From a virus: a stretch of DNA of 62,433 nt. The DNA is taken from IMG/VR virus record IMGVR_UViG_3300042562_001671, positions 1 through 62,433 of that record, one strand, 5' to 3'. Below the pieces are notes generated by a model. The model saw nothing but the letters and a program-made list of their open reading frames with translations, did no database searches and had not been told where the DNA came from. A program made the translations under genes and the position numbers. Of the stretch, positions 46,669-56,148 are shown piece after piece (within the stretch, counting starts at the first letter, position 1; each line of letters starts with the position of its first letter).

Positions 46669-47721
46669 TTATTCTTCTGTTTTTGTTATTTGTTGTTCGA
46701 ACGCGTCAGCTCTTGTGTTTAAATAACCTTCAAATAAGGTAACTACAGTTGATTCGAATTTTTGTTTATCTGAAAATTGTTCTGAGGTTTTTTTCATTTC
46801 TTGATAAACTTCAGGTTTAATGTTATCTTCTAACCAATTTTGGATAAAATCTGCAACAACATCCGCAAGTAACGTTTGGTCTGTTATCCATATTCCATTA
46901 TCTTCATTCATCCAACTAGGTGGTAAATTAGGTACTTTACCAATGACCGGTACATTACATTTCATAGATTCCAATGGGAATGTTCCAAAACCACTTTCAT
47001 TATCAACCCAAACACTTACAAAACAATCTTTAAGTGAATTAGCAAATTCAGTTTCAGATAAACCTCGTAAATCTCTAAATGTAAACCAACGATATTGTGG
47101 GAATTTTAGATAGAACGTCTTAATTAAATTAACGGCATCACTTTGGTCTTTAGTGTGAATACCAATGATTGGCATTGGAGGTAAAGATTTAGGTTCGAAC
47201 GACTCACTAATATAAGGTTCAAGAATATCAAAAGAACAATTTCTCATAACTTTCTCGATATAATCTTTTTGTTTGTTATTAGTTGTAATACACTTCATAA
47301 ACCCAAATTGTGCCCAAGTTTGACCTGGTTGTAATGTCTCCAACATATATGCGTAAGATTGTGTTAAAACAATTTTGGCACACGGTAATTGTTTTACTTG
47401 GTCCATAACGTAACCAAATATTTCAGGTATAACTAAAAAGTCTTCGGGAGATATTTCCAAGTTTTGACCTTCAATAGATTTATGTGGTAACTCCATATAC
47501 TCTTCACTTAACCATGCGACAACACCCGCATAATCAGCCTTTTCATGAAGTATAATTGGGTTAAACCCATTGTCTTTTAATGTTTTACCCATTTGATACA
47601 TATAACGGACAGATGCTCTTGCGTTACCTTTAGTATCTTGAACTAATAGGTAAATTCGGGCTTGTTTGTCTCTTAATGTTAGGATAGATTGTTTTACTTT
47701 TTCTTCTAACGAATTTTCCAT
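46669..47721 (-). CDS. GT-B-fold glycosyltransferase
   Basis: A 350-aa protein. The N-terminal half (RIYLLVQDTKGNARASVRYMYQMGKTLKDNGFNPIILH) and the C-terminal half with ESGFGTFPLESMKCNVPVIG give the GT-B layout; E-x-FG-x-x-x-LE is the donor-binding motif of GT4-like enzymes. It follows the gene upstream by three bases. The donor and acceptor are unknown. Confidence 0.75.
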   Translation of the reverse strand: MENSLEEKVKQSILTLRDKQARIYLLVQDTKGNARASVRYMYQMGKTLKDNGFNPIILHEKADYAGVVAWLSEEYMELPHKSIEGQNLEISPEDFLVIPEIFGYVMDQVKQLPCAKIVLTQSYAYMLETLQPGQTWAQFGFMKCITTNNKQKDYIEKVMRNCSFDILEPYISESFEPKSLPPMPIIGIHTKDQSDAVNLIKTFYLKFPQYRWFTFRDLRGLSETEFANSLKDCFVSVWVDNESGFGTFPLESMKCNVPVIGKVPNLPPSWMNEDNGIWITDQTLLADVVADFIQNWLEDNIKPEVYQEMKKTSEQFSDKQKFESTVVTLFEGYLNTRADAFEQQITKTEE

Positions 47722-47724
47722 ATT

Positions 47725-48003
47725 TTAATAGTGATTTATAAGTTTTTTATTTAATAAGCTGTTGAATGCGATTCTAAACGGAATACTTGTGTTTGATGAT
47801 TGTTTCATCCCCAAAGTTTCATCTCCATCTTCATGTTCAGTTAATACTGTGTCTAATAACATTTTAACTAAGTCAAACTTAATAATGTTTATTTTCATTT
47901 CAGATGTTTCACCTGACATTGACACTTCGTTGTTCGGTATTCCAATATACTCTTCAACTAAGTCTAAGTCAACATAATAAGTTTCTCCTAATACATTAAT
48001 CAT
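47725..48003 (-). CDS. Unknown 92-aa protein
   Basis: A small protein (MINVLGETYYVDLDLVEEYI; IIKFDLVKMLLDTVLTEHEDGDE). No family is recognised. It overlaps the HAD-like gene by eight bases and precedes the GT-B gene by three, so it belongs to the same operon. Confidence 0.55.
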   Translation of the reverse strand: MINVLGETYYVDLDLVEEYIGIPNNEVSMSGETSEMKINIIKFDLVKMLLDTVLTEHEDGDETLGMKQSSNTSIPFRIAFNSLLNKKLINHY

Positions 48004-48592
48004 AAATTTCTGATATTTTAGATTTGAGCTCTTTAATACTTGATATTGAATGCTCGATGTTAATTTCTGAGTTGTAATTGGTGTTGAATTTAATCACCGT
48101 TTTATTCTCAGGATGCTCTAATAATAGTTTAGGATTTGCAGTAAGTAAAACGTCTATTGAATCCCACATAGAATTTATTGTGGTTTCACTGTAAAATTTT
48201 ACTGTTTCTACCAAACACCCAAATTTTGAGATAAAAAATAATGATGCTGGTTTTGATTTACCCATCTCATCCGAGACAATTAAAATGTCATGATTATCCC
48301 TAACATCCAAATAAAACTCATTAAAATCCATCATACTTGATACTTCGACAGACCCTGCATGCCCAAAAATTTCCATAGTATGTTCTTTGTATAGAAAATT
48401 ATACAATTCATCTTCATCTTTAAATTTTAAATGGTTTGTTATATCTAAACTTTTAAGTTCTGAAATAACTTGGTATTCAAATTCTTCGTCAGGGTCAGTG
48501 AATGGATTTTCTAAATACCATTTTTCATATTCCTGTTGTATTTTTTTTAAAGTGTCTCTCAATACCCCATTTAATTCTATTGCAATCCTCAT
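47996..48592 (-). CDS. HAD-like protein with altered nucleophile motif
   Basis: A 198-aa protein whose start MRIAIELNGVLRDT aligns with the HAD motif I hhhDxDGhhhD, but the two catalytic Asp positions read E and N. ILIVSDEMGKSKPASLFFISKFG resembles motif II to III. It is probably a non-catalytic HAD fold. It overlaps PhoH upstream by one base. A structural or regulatory role is inferred. Confidence 0.55.
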   Translation of the reverse strand: MRIAIELNGVLRDTLKKIQQEYEKWYLENPFTDPDEEFEYQVISELKSLDITNHLKFKDEDELYNFLYKEHTMEIFGHAGSVEVSSMMDFNEFYLDVRDNHDILIVSDEMGKSKPASLFFISKFGCLVETVKFYSETTINSMWDSIDVLLTANPKLLLEHPENKTVIKFNTNYNSEINIEHSISSIKELKSKISEIYD

Positions 48593-49332
48593 TATTCGTA
48601 TCTTTTTAATATTTTAGATATTAGTGGATTTCTTACCACATCTTCTGGGTTAAATTCAAATGTCCCAACATCGTCTAAATCTTGGAACTTTTTTAACGCA
48701 TCCCATAATCCGGTCTGTGTTTTATCTTTATGTCTGTCAAATTGTTCTAAATCTCCTGAAATGAAAAATTTTGAATTAAATCCAATTCTTGTTAGAAGAA
48801 GTTTCATTTGACTAGGTGTTGAATTTTGAGCTTCTTCAAAAATCAATATTGAATTGTCAATATTCATTCCTCTCATATATGCCAATGCAAAAACTTCAAT
48901 TGCCTCAATTTCTTTTAATTTTTCTCTTGTTTCTTTACCGATTATTTTATTTAAAAGATAGTATGATGGAAAAATGTAAGGGTCTAATTTTTCTTCAACA
49001 CCTCCGGGTAAACTCCCAAGTTTTTCTTCTGCTTCAACCGCTGGACGCACAATGATTATTTTTTCATATGCATTGTTCTCGTCTAATAATAAGTCCACAG
49101 CTGCTTTCATTGCTATGTAACTTTTACCTACCCCTGCAGGTCCTGAACAAATTGTGATTTGATTATTATTGAGAATATCGTAATATTTTCTTTGACTCTC
49201 CGATAGAAACTTTTGTTTAGTTTTCTTTTTGACCAAAGAACAAATTAGTTGTTTTTTTGTTCTTGTATCAACTTTATCACTTAATGGTGTTGAAGTTGGT
49301 TTTGGTCTTGTACCTCTTGTCGGTTTTTGCAT
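48592..49332 (-). CDS. phoH: PhoH-like ATPase
   Basis: A 246-aa protein. CSGPAGVGKSYIAMKAAVDLL is Walker A and SILIFEEAQNSTPSQMKLLLTRIG is the PhoH Walker B region. IIVRPAVEAEEKLGSLPGG is the family signature. PhoH is common in large phages; a link to RNA metabolism or phosphate stress is proposed but unproved. It lies next to the GDP-mannose dehydratase gene. Confidence 0.92.
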   Translation of the reverse strand: MQKPTRGTRPKPTSTPLSDKVDTRTKKQLICSLVKKKTKQKFLSESQRKYYDILNNNQITICSGPAGVGKSYIAMKAAVDLLLDENNAYEKIIIVRPAVEAEEKLGSLPGGVEEKLDPYIFPSYYLLNKIIGKETREKLKEIEAIEVFALAYMRGMNIDNSILIFEEAQNSTPSQMKLLLTRIGFNSKFFISGDLEQFDRHKDKTQTGLWDALKKFQDLDDVGTFEFNPEDVVRNPLISKILKRYE

Positions 49333-49334
49333 TT

Positions 49335-50330
49335 TTAATTTTTATTTAATTTATAATGGTTTAACCAATATTCAACCATTTCGTCCAACATACTTTCAAA
49401 AGTGTATTCAGGTGTCCATCCTGTTAACTTTTTTAATTTTGTTGAATCTCCTTTAAGGTTATGTAATTCCTCAGGTCTTAAAAATTTATTATCTAATTTA
49501 ACGTAATCTTTATAATTTAATTCTAATTTGTTGAAAACATATTCACATAAATCTTTAACCGAATGTGATATTCCAGTTGAACAAACAAAATCATCTGATG
49601 TGTTTTCTTGTAATATTAACCACATAGCTTCAACGTAATCCTTTGCATGACCCCAATCTCTTGTTGCATCTAAGTTACCTAATTTTAATTCGGTGGATAA
49701 TCCTAATTTAATTTTTACGGCCTCTTTACATACTTTGTTCGTTACAAAATTTGTTCCTCTTCTTGGTGATTCATGATTGAATAAAATACCATTTGAAATG
49801 AACATATTGTATGAATTACGATAATTTCTACATATATTATAACTAAATACTTTTGCGCATCCATATGGAGATACAGGATTCATTGGGGTTGTTTCTCTTT
49901 GATACCCGTCATCATCAATTGAATTGCCGAACATTTCAGAAGAAGATGCTTGATAGATTTTAGTATTTGGTTTAATTAATTTAACCGCCTCCAACATATT
50001 CAATGTACCAATACCTGTAACGTTTGCAGTGTACAATGGTTGGTCAAAAGATATTCTAACATGAGATTGTGCTGCCAAATTATAAATCTCGTCCGGATTT
50101 ACTTTTTGAATAACACTGATTAATGAAGATAAGTCAGTTAAATCGGCGTAGTGTAGATTAACTTTATTATAAATGGATTCTAATCTTGATGTTTGATTTT
50201 CCGCAACAGAATTACGTTTTAAAGTTCCATGAACTTCATAACCTTTTTGTAGTAAAAATTCTGATAAATAAGAACCATCTTGACCGTTAATTCCTGTTAT
50301 TAGTGCTATTTTATTTTCTGGCATTTTCAT
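49335..50330 (-). CDS. gmd: GDP-mannose 4,6-dehydratase
   Basis: A 331-aa extended SDR. ALITGINGQDGSYLSEFLLQKGYEVHG is the NAD(P) loop typical of GMD, NLAAQSHVRISFDQP is its family motif, and SSSEMFG plus SPYGCAKVFSYN give the catalytic Thr/Ser-Glu and YxxxK (Y of PYGCAK). It converts GDP-mannose to GDP-4-keto-6-deoxymannose. It overlaps fcl by 20 bases, and the two form a complete route to GDP-L-fucose. Confidence 0.93.
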   Translation of the reverse strand: MKMPENKIALITGINGQDGSYLSEFLLQKGYEVHGTLKRNSVAENQTSRLESIYNKVNLHYADLTDLSSLISVIQKVNPDEIYNLAAQSHVRISFDQPLYTANVTGIGTLNMLEAVKLIKPNTKIYQASSSEMFGNSIDDDGYQRETTPMNPVSPYGCAKVFSYNICRNYRNSYNMFISNGILFNHESPRRGTNFVTNKVCKEAVKIKLGLSTELKLGNLDATRDWGHAKDYVEAMWLILQENTSDDFVCSTGISHSVKDLCEYVFNKLELNYKDYVKLDNKFLRPEELHNLKGDSTKLKKLTGWTPEYTFESMLDEMVEYWLNHYKLNKN

Positions 50331-51213
50331 AATTTGTTATAAACCAATTTACGGTTTCTTTTATTCCTTCTTCAATTGGAGTGAATTGAAAATCGGGTAA
50401 ATACGATTTTAATTTACTATTGTCAGATGGTTTCCTAAATTGACCATCAGGTTTTGATGAATCAAATGTGACCCTACCTTTAAAATTAAATTCTTTCACT
50501 AATAAATCAACCAAATCTTTAATACTAATCTCTTCAGATGTGCTAAATATTATTGGTTCTGATTCGTCATAATGATTGACAGCCCATTCAGATAGTTTTG
50601 CAATGTCTTTTGAAAAAATAAATTCTCTCAATGGATTTCCTGACCCCCATACTGTAAAATCTGTATTATTTTTTTGAGCTAAATAAAGTTTATGAATTAA
50701 CATTGGCATTACGTGTCCATGAGTTAATGAAAAATTATCATTTGGTCCGTATATGTTTGTTGGAATTACTGAAACATAATTTAATCCGTATTGTTCTCTA
50801 TATGCTCTGATTTGGACATCGGCCATTCGTTTAGCATATGCGTAAGGATAGTTTGAATTATGAGGTTCTCCTAAATGGATTTTTGATTCAGTCAACGGAT
50901 ACTCAACATTATCCGGGAAAACACAAGTAGATAAAAAGGATACCAATTTCTCGACTCCATTTTTTCTTGCGGATTCTATTACGTTAGTGTTAATCATAAT
51001 ATTATCATAAAAGTATTCTCCTTTGTGATTCATATTTCCACCAACTCCACCGACTTTACCAGCACAATGAATTACTTGAGTTGGTTTATATTTCTCGAAC
51101 ATTTTTTGAGTTTCTTCAAAATTAATTAAATCAAACTCTCGACCAATTTTATATTCAGAGTTTATTGAAGACCCTACTAATCCTTGACCTCCGGTAACTA
51201 ATAACTTTTTCAT
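50311..51213 (-). CDS. fcl: GDP-L-fucose synthase
   Basis: A 300-aa SDR. LVTGGQGLVGSSI is the NADP loop. VIHCAGKVGGVGGN and FLSTCVFPD match GDP-fucose synthase, with YPYAYAKRM giving YxxxK. PTNIYGPNDNF follows. It epimerises and reduces the GMD product to GDP-L-fucose. The pair suggests that the phage makes fucose for its own glycosyltransferases. Confidence 0.93.
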   Translation of the reverse strand: MKKLLVTGGQGLVGSSINSEYKIGREFDLINFEETQKMFEKYKPTQVIHCAGKVGGVGGNMNHKGEYFYDNIMINTNVIESARKNGVEKLVSFLSTCVFPDNVEYPLTESKIHLGEPHNSNYPYAYAKRMADVQIRAYREQYGLNYVSVIPTNIYGPNDNFSLTHGHVMPMLIHKLYLAQKNNTDFTVWGSGNPLREFIFSKDIAKLSEWAVNHYDESEPIIFSTSEEISIKDLVDLLVKEFNFKGRVTFDSSKPDGQFRKPSDNSKLKSYLPDFQFTPIEEGIKETVNWFITNYENARK

Positions 51214-51219
51214 ATTGTT

Positions 51220-51984
51220 TTATTTATAAATTTCATAAAAATTTTTAACAGAATCCATAATGTTTTCGCATTTCATTACTTCGTATGTGATTGTTTTATT
51301 GTATCCCAATTCTTTTATTTGACTTGAAAATTTTAAGTGAAAATTTGGATTGTTAATTGGGGATAATTTTTTTTCTGAAATATGAATATGATTGATATAT
51401 TCATAATTGTCTTCAAGCTCTTTTATAGGGTCTAAGTCTTCCAAAATAATGTTATGGGTGTCAATCATTGTTTTAATATTCTTCAATTGATTAAGGGTAA
51501 TAAAATCAACAATTTCAGAAACTGTAAAGAAATATTCTCCACCATATATTTTTGAATTTGGTTCAATTGATATTTGGATTCCGGTACCATCAAGTAGTAT
51601 GTCTAATTTTTTAAAAATTGACGGTAATAGTACATCCCACCCTGTTGATTTTTTTCTAAGAGACGGTGAACCAAAAACTAATACATTTACGGAAAGTAAT
51701 TTAGAATATTCAATTAATTTTGAGAAATGAGTAATGAAAATATTTTCATCTAATATACTATCACATTTAACCCCATAAAATAATGATTGAAGTGACAATA
51801 TTGAAATACCCTGTGAGTCTAATAATGATTTATATTCGGTAATTTTATCATTAGATAATTCTTCCCAAGAATTTAACTTAGATAAAACACCTTCAATTGA
51901 GGTAATACCTATTTTTTTTAGGGTGTCAAATGTTTCTTCAGATTCTTGAGTATCCCATGCAAAATTACTTAATGCTAAGTTCAT
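51220..51984 (-). CDS. Sugar-phosphate isomerase/epimerase-like TIM barrel
   Basis: A 254-aa protein of the xylose isomerase-like AP-endonuclease 2 fold: SNFAWDTQESEETFDTLKKIGITSIEG, ISIEPNSKIYGG (metal Glu), TMIDTHNI (Asp/His) and INHIHISEKKLSP (His). Such enzymes rearrange sugars. It overlaps the SDR gene upstream and is in the GDP-fucose operon. Substrate unknown. Confidence 0.75.
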   Translation of the reverse strand: MNLALSNFAWDTQESEETFDTLKKIGITSIEGVLSKLNSWEELSNDKITEYKSLLDSQGISILSLQSLFYGVKCDSILDENIFITHFSKLIEYSKLLSVNVLVFGSPSLRKKSTGWDVLLPSIFKKLDILLDGTGIQISIEPNSKIYGGEYFFTVSEIVDFITLNQLKNIKTMIDTHNIILEDLDPIKELEDNYEYINHIHISEKKLSPINNPNFHLKFSSQIKELGYNKTITYEVMKCENIMDSVKNFYEIYK

Positions 51985-52732
51985 TTATTAATTCTTTAAT
52001 TTCTGTTAATATTTCTTCTTTAGTTGAAATATAATCATTATTAGATAATTTTGTAGTAAAATCATAAACGATTTTGTTTTCCGAAAAATTAACTTGATTA
52101 GATAGAGATGGGAATAGATTTATAATTTCTAATGAATTGATAGGTTCTGGAAATAAATTAAACACCGTCTCGTTTGGATATTTTTCTGAATATTTGATAA
52201 TATCATTTGATAAGTTATTTAAATTATACCATTGGAAAGATGAATTTGAATTAATCGATTCAACATTATTGTTGTTAATTAAATCAAATAGTATATTCTT
52301 TTTAATGTGTCGATTAAATAAAGCCGGTAATCGAAATATTTTTAACTCTTCAGTTTGTAGGTATTCTTTAATAAGAACTTCAAATAAGTAACGATTATTC
52401 CCATAGTTAAGATTTTGAACTAAAGGGGATGTATTTTCATTTGATTTTAATGGAGAATTATTGTAAACATCAATTGTTGATATTAAAATAACTTTAGAAT
52501 ATTTTTTTTGTTTGATAACATTCAAAATGTTTATTAAATTTTCAAAATCTCCTGTCACATTTTTATTTACCATCCATTTTGTTGCCGGTAAACAAGTTAA
52601 ATATAATTCAGACCCATCCTCAACAATGTTTGGAAAATCTGGTAAATTTGTGCTATTAAATTTTAAATCAAAATTAATTGATTCGCATAGTGTTGTCCCA
52701 ACTAATCCCGTGTTTCCTATAATAATTTTCAT
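51965..52732 (-). CDS. NAD-dependent epimerase/dehydratase-like SDR
   Basis: A 255-aa protein with IIGNTGLVGTTL (nucleotide loop) and VILISTIDVYNNSP as the SDR serine region. The YxxxK motif is replaced by NYGNNRYLFE (Y-x-x-x-R), so activity is uncertain. It overlaps both neighbours by 20 and 4 bases. It may reduce or epimerise a nucleotide sugar. Confidence 0.7.
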   Translation of the reverse strand: MKIIIGNTGLVGTTLCESINFDLKFNSTNLPDFPNIVEDGSELYLTCLPATKWMVNKNVTGDFENLINILNVIKQKKYSKVILISTIDVYNNSPLKSNENTSPLVQNLNYGNNRYLFEVLIKEYLQTEELKIFRLPALFNRHIKKNILFDLINNNNVESINSNSSFQWYNLNNLSNDIIKYSEKYPNETVFNLFPEPINSLEIINLFPSLSNQVNFSENKIVYDFTTKLSNNDYISTKEEILTEIKELINELSIK

Positions 52733-53667
52733 CGAACTAAATTTAATTTTACTTTTTTTGATTGAATCAACATATATTTTTTTAAATGAACTTGAAGTAC
52801 TCTTTCAGGATATGAACAATTAAAATAATAACAAGAATCAATGTGTCCTTCATAACCTTGCATCATATAATTACCATTTTCAAATACCACATTTTCACCA
52901 TTAGTTTTTAATGATTCCATATTCTCATCAATAAATGATTTATTAATGTTATCATAATGATTATAAACGTCACAATAATCTTTCATTGATTTATAACTAC
53001 CATATGCAAACAAATCGCAAATAATTGTTGTATGTGCAAAAATATGAACTTTTTTTAATCCGTATTTGTAGTACATAGTATCACATGCATGACAGGAAGT
53101 ACCATAATCACTATGAATATGATTATTATCTCCATTTGGTACAAAGATAATATTATTTTCAATAATATCTTTGATTAAATCATCATCTAATATAAAAGTG
53201 TCAATATTGGTGTCAAATCTAAATTTAAAAATAATGTCATACTTAGTTTTAGTTTTTTCAGAGTATTCCTCAAGTAGTTTAAATGATTGGTTAATTGAAT
53301 ATAGTTGTGACTTAATAAAAACCTCAGGAGACGAGTAATTAAAATATCCATTAATTGTTTTAATTTTACTTATTACTTTTTTATTATTTTCAATTAAAAC
53401 TGATTTAACATTAGGTATTTTAGATATTTCAAAATTTACTTTATCCATCTCTAAAACATCATTTAAATTAGTCTCATTATTTTTTTTACCGATATTGTCC
53501 CATGTATGAATGAATACATCATAGTCTAATTTTTTAATTTTTCTTAAAATACCTTGTAAAATATCATTATTTCTAATATGCCCGGTGAGTAATATTCCAA
53601 TTTTAAATCTGTCATCAATTTTTGATGTGTTATGGTATTCTTCACAATTTCGTAATTCGTGTTCCAT
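52729..53667 (-). CDS. Glycosyltransferase-like protein (capsule-type)
   Basis: A 312-aa protein. IGILLTGHIRN, DVFIHTWDNIG and IIFKFRFDTNID form a pattern seen in putative phage and capsule glycosyltransferases with a GT-A fold. Its N-terminus ELRNCEEYHNTSK looks like the end of a helical domain whose start lies in the other frame at 53732. The overlap with that ORF is 124 bases, which is odd. See finding on a frameshift. Confidence 0.65.
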   Translation of the reverse strand: MEHELRNCEEYHNTSKIDDRFKIGILLTGHIRNNDILQGILRKIKKLDYDVFIHTWDNIGKKNNETNLNDVLEMDKVNFEISKIPNVKSVLIENNKKVISKIKTINGYFNYSSPEVFIKSQLYSINQSFKLLEEYSEKTKTKYDIIFKFRFDTNIDTFILDDDLIKDIIENNIIFVPNGDNNHIHSDYGTSCHACDTMYYKYGLKKVHIFAHTTIICDLFAYGSYKSMKDYCDVYNHYDNINKSFIDENMESLKTNGENVVFENGNYMMQGYEGHIDSCYYFNCSYPERVLQVHLKKYMLIQSKKVKLNLVR

Positions 53668-53732
53668 TCGTAATCACTAAAATCTCTTTTAAGGTAAGTG
53701 TCAAATAATTGTGTTAATTCTTCTCTTGTCAT
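53544..53732 (-). CDS. 62-aa ORF that may be the displaced N-terminus of the next gene
   Basis: The start MTREELTQLFDTYLKRDFSDYEW resembles the helical RD-motif domain often fused in front of such glycosyltransferases. After about residue 25 the frame goes on to ...YSPGILEIMIFYKVF, while the likely continuation (ELRNCEEYHN) is in the other frame. It overlaps the stop of the FAD oxidoreductase upstream by four bases, so its start is in normal operon order. Confidence 0.5.
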   Translation of the reverse strand: MTREELTQLFDTYLKRDFSDYEWNTNYEIVKNTITHQKLMTDLKLEYYSPGILEIMIFYKVF

Positions 53733-54715
53733 AAATTATATTGTTCTTTTAGGTAATCCTCTATTAAATAAATTCCTTGTATTTTACCCGTAAAACAATT
53801 AATTAAATTTCCATCAATACTGATAATAGGAGACCTATCATCAGATAAATTTTCTATTTTTGATTTTGTTGATAAAAAATAAGATTTATATTTAAAATCA
53901 TTGGTGAAATCAATATAGTATTTTTTAATACGAGATTCAATTAAATCCCGTTTTTCTTTAATTATATCTGTGTTAAACTCAGATATAAATTTATTTAATT
54001 TTTTAACTGACTTAAATTTTTTAATTGGAGTATGTTCAACATCTGTAATAGTATATTCATTATTTTGATATGGATAAATTGAAAATAATTTCCCATCGAC
54101 CAATGTTAATGCATCAAATGATGTTTCATTAATTTTTTCATAAATTAATGTAATAGTTGGTTCATAAAACGAATTGGATTGGTTTTTGTCTTTTATGTGA
54201 TTATTAGTACAATTAATTACTAAATCATATTCTGTTTGAAGTTTTTTTAACTTTAATTTATCGACAGTTTCATTAATTACCAAATCTTTTAATTCTTGAT
54301 TAAAGAATGAATTGGCATGTTTAAAATTAATAAATCTTTCATCTGTGTTAACACAACCCTCAATGTTTTTTAAATTGGTAGAAACCTCTTCAATGTTGTA
54401 TTTGTTAAATATTTCTTTAAATGTACCATAATCAATTATTGATTCATTTTGAGGGATACAATATAAATTTTTAGGTAACTCTTTAGTTAGAAATGAATAA
54501 TCATCTAAAAATCTATTAAATGTATTTAAACATAAATTCCTTGTTTTAGAATTCCTTGAATAGTGAAATCCGATATGTAATCTATTTTGATTATTATATG
54601 AAGTTTCTTCAAATAAGTTTTTATTTTTTTCGTATAGTGTAACACTATGTGTATTTTTTAGTTTGACCGCTAAATGACATCCAATCCATCCACCTCCAAT
54701 AATTGCTATATTCAT
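53729..54715 (-). CDS. FAD-dependent oxidoreductase (DAO-like)
   Basis: A 328-aa protein. NIAIIGGGWIGCHLAVKL followed by VTLYEKN is a complete Rossmann dinucleotide site (GxGxxG plus acidic end). NRLHIGFHYSR resembles the FAD-holding region of the DAO family. DLVINCTN marks the second nucleotide strand. It may oxidise an amine or sugar. It lies among the glycosyltransferase genes and may prepare a special sugar. Confidence 0.75.
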   Translation of the reverse strand: MNIAIIGGGWIGCHLAVKLKNTHSVTLYEKNKNLFEETSYNNQNRLHIGFHYSRNSKTRNLCLNTFNRFLDDYSFLTKELPKNLYCIPQNESIIDYGTFKEIFNKYNIEEVSTNLKNIEGCVNTDERFINFKHANSFFNQELKDLVINETVDKLKLKKLQTEYDLVINCTNNHIKDKNQSNSFYEPTITLIYEKINETSFDALTLVDGKLFSIYPYQNNEYTITDVEHTPIKKFKSVKKLNKFISEFNTDIIKEKRDLIESRIKKYYIDFTNDFKYKSYFLSTKSKIENLSDDRSPIISIDGNLINCFTGKIQGIYLIEDYLKEQYNL

Positions 54716-54720
54716 AATTT

Positions 54721-55422
54721 TTAGTATTCTATTATTCTATATTTGGTCATATTATTTGGAGTGTGATTTCTAAAATGAAAAATTTTGAATAGTGTGTCAT
54801 CGATTGTAACTTCTTTACCATAATTAACCTGTAAAAAATTAACATGCTCAATTTTAAATTCTCCTGAAATTCTACCGTCAGTTCTCATGAAATGATGAGC
54901 ATCCATACACTTTACAAAATTTTTTGGTTTAATTATTGATTTTCCTCTCCATCTATAATCCGAATTAAATCTTTGTTCATCGGTCCAAACTAAATTTGAT
55001 TGACCAATAATTGGAAGATTTTCGTCAAACCCTCCTTTAAAATCCCATGAATTAATATACAAACATTCACTATCTAACGATTCTAAAAATGGTTTAAATC
55101 CAACATTTGTTTGAGGGTATATAAATTCATCAACTTCAATAAAACAAATCCAATCTAAATCAGAGTAGTTTTCTAAGGTAAAATCATACATTTTATGGCT
55201 ACGAAGAATCCAAGAATCAACAACTTGATTTGGTTTAATTTCTGAAGTTAAATAAATGTCAATATCTATATTTTTAATTTCAGACAATATTAGATGAGAA
55301 TCATCGGTACAATTGTCTAAAAAAAATATAAATTTTTCGACACCTAAATTATTATGATATGTAACCCATTCTTTTAATCTTGACCCTTGATTTTTGGTCA
55401 TTGTTGATAATCCTAATTTCAT
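54721..55422 (-). CDS. Family 92-like glycosyltransferase
   Basis: A 233-aa protein. KEWVTYHNNLGVEKFIFFLDNCTDDS, DWICFIEVDEFIYP (DxD-type EVDEF) and CMDAHHFM follow the GT92 / DUF23 pattern. It should transfer a sugar, often galactose in known members. It is preceded by a 38-base AT-rich gap after the next gene. Confidence 0.78.
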   Translation of the reverse strand: MKLGLSTMTKNQGSRLKEWVTYHNNLGVEKFIFFLDNCTDDSHLILSEIKNIDIDIYLTSEIKPNQVVDSWILRSHKMYDFTLENYSDLDWICFIEVDEFIYPQTNVGFKPFLESLDSECLYINSWDFKGGFDENLPIIGQSNLVWTDEQRFNSDYRWRGKSIIKPKNFVKCMDAHHFMRTDGRISGEFKIEHVNFLQVNYGKEVTIDDTLFKIFHFRNHTPNNMTKYRIIEY

Positions 55423-55460
55423 GTGTTTTTTTATATTATAATTATACTAACTTAATTATT

Positions 55461-56141
55461 TTATTTAAGAATGTTATAAACCATGTTGGTGTATAACTCA
55501 TCTTGATTTCCTGACCTGATTTTTATTCTGGTATGTGAATGAGATTTAACCATTTCTTCATTAACCGTTGTATTATCTTTATCAATATCAAACCTTGTCA
55601 ATAATGGACATGGACGTATATTATTTAAGTCATTTAATATAAAACCAATAAAAATATCATCGGTCCATGATTCATTTAAATGTTCTTTACTGTTTAATAC
55701 TAGATTAACAGATTTTTTGTTTAATAACATTCCGGCTCCGGAACAAAACAAATATCCTTGATAATTACCGACAACTCCATCATAAACAAATTCCCTTGTT
55801 TCAGGAATTTGTTCACAGTATTCGTAAAATTTTTCAAAATTAATAATAGTTGAAAGATTGGTTTTAAAAACTAAGTCAAAATCATTTTTAATGAAATAAT
55901 CAAACCCACTCATAACTTTTAAAATTAAAGAGAACCAATAATTTTCATAACATCGAGTAATCAAATTATTACCCTGAATTAAGTATTCTTCAGATATTTC
56001 ATTATTAGAATATAAAAATTTAAATTCTATATTAAATCTTGAAGTATCTAATTTTGAAATTTGTTCATCCCATACTCTCTTATAATTAACAAAATTACTA
56101 TCAGTTGTTTCATGAGACATTATTAATACTAATATCTTCAT
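55461..56141 (-). CDS. Putative GT-A glycosyltransferase, GT31-like
   Basis: A 226-aa protein. YFIKNDFDLVFKTNLSTII is the donor strand (DLVFK in the place of D-D), CSGAGMLLNKKSVNLVLNS and NESWTDDIFIGFILND match the pattern of beta-galactosyltransferases (GxGyxls, EDVxxG). The metal-binding DDD is not intact. It lies in the glycan cassette. Confidence 0.6.
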   Translation of the reverse strand: MKILVLIMSHETTDSNFVNYKRVWDEQISKLDTSRFNIEFKFLYSNNEISEEYLIQGNNLITRCYENYWFSLILKVMSGFDYFIKNDFDLVFKTNLSTIINFEKFYEYCEQIPETREFVYDGVVGNYQGYLFCSGAGMLLNKKSVNLVLNSKEHLNESWTDDIFIGFILNDLNNIRPCPLLTRFDIDKDNTTVNEEMVKSHSHTRIKIRSGNQDELYTNMVYNILK

Positions 56142-56148
56142 TTTTTTT

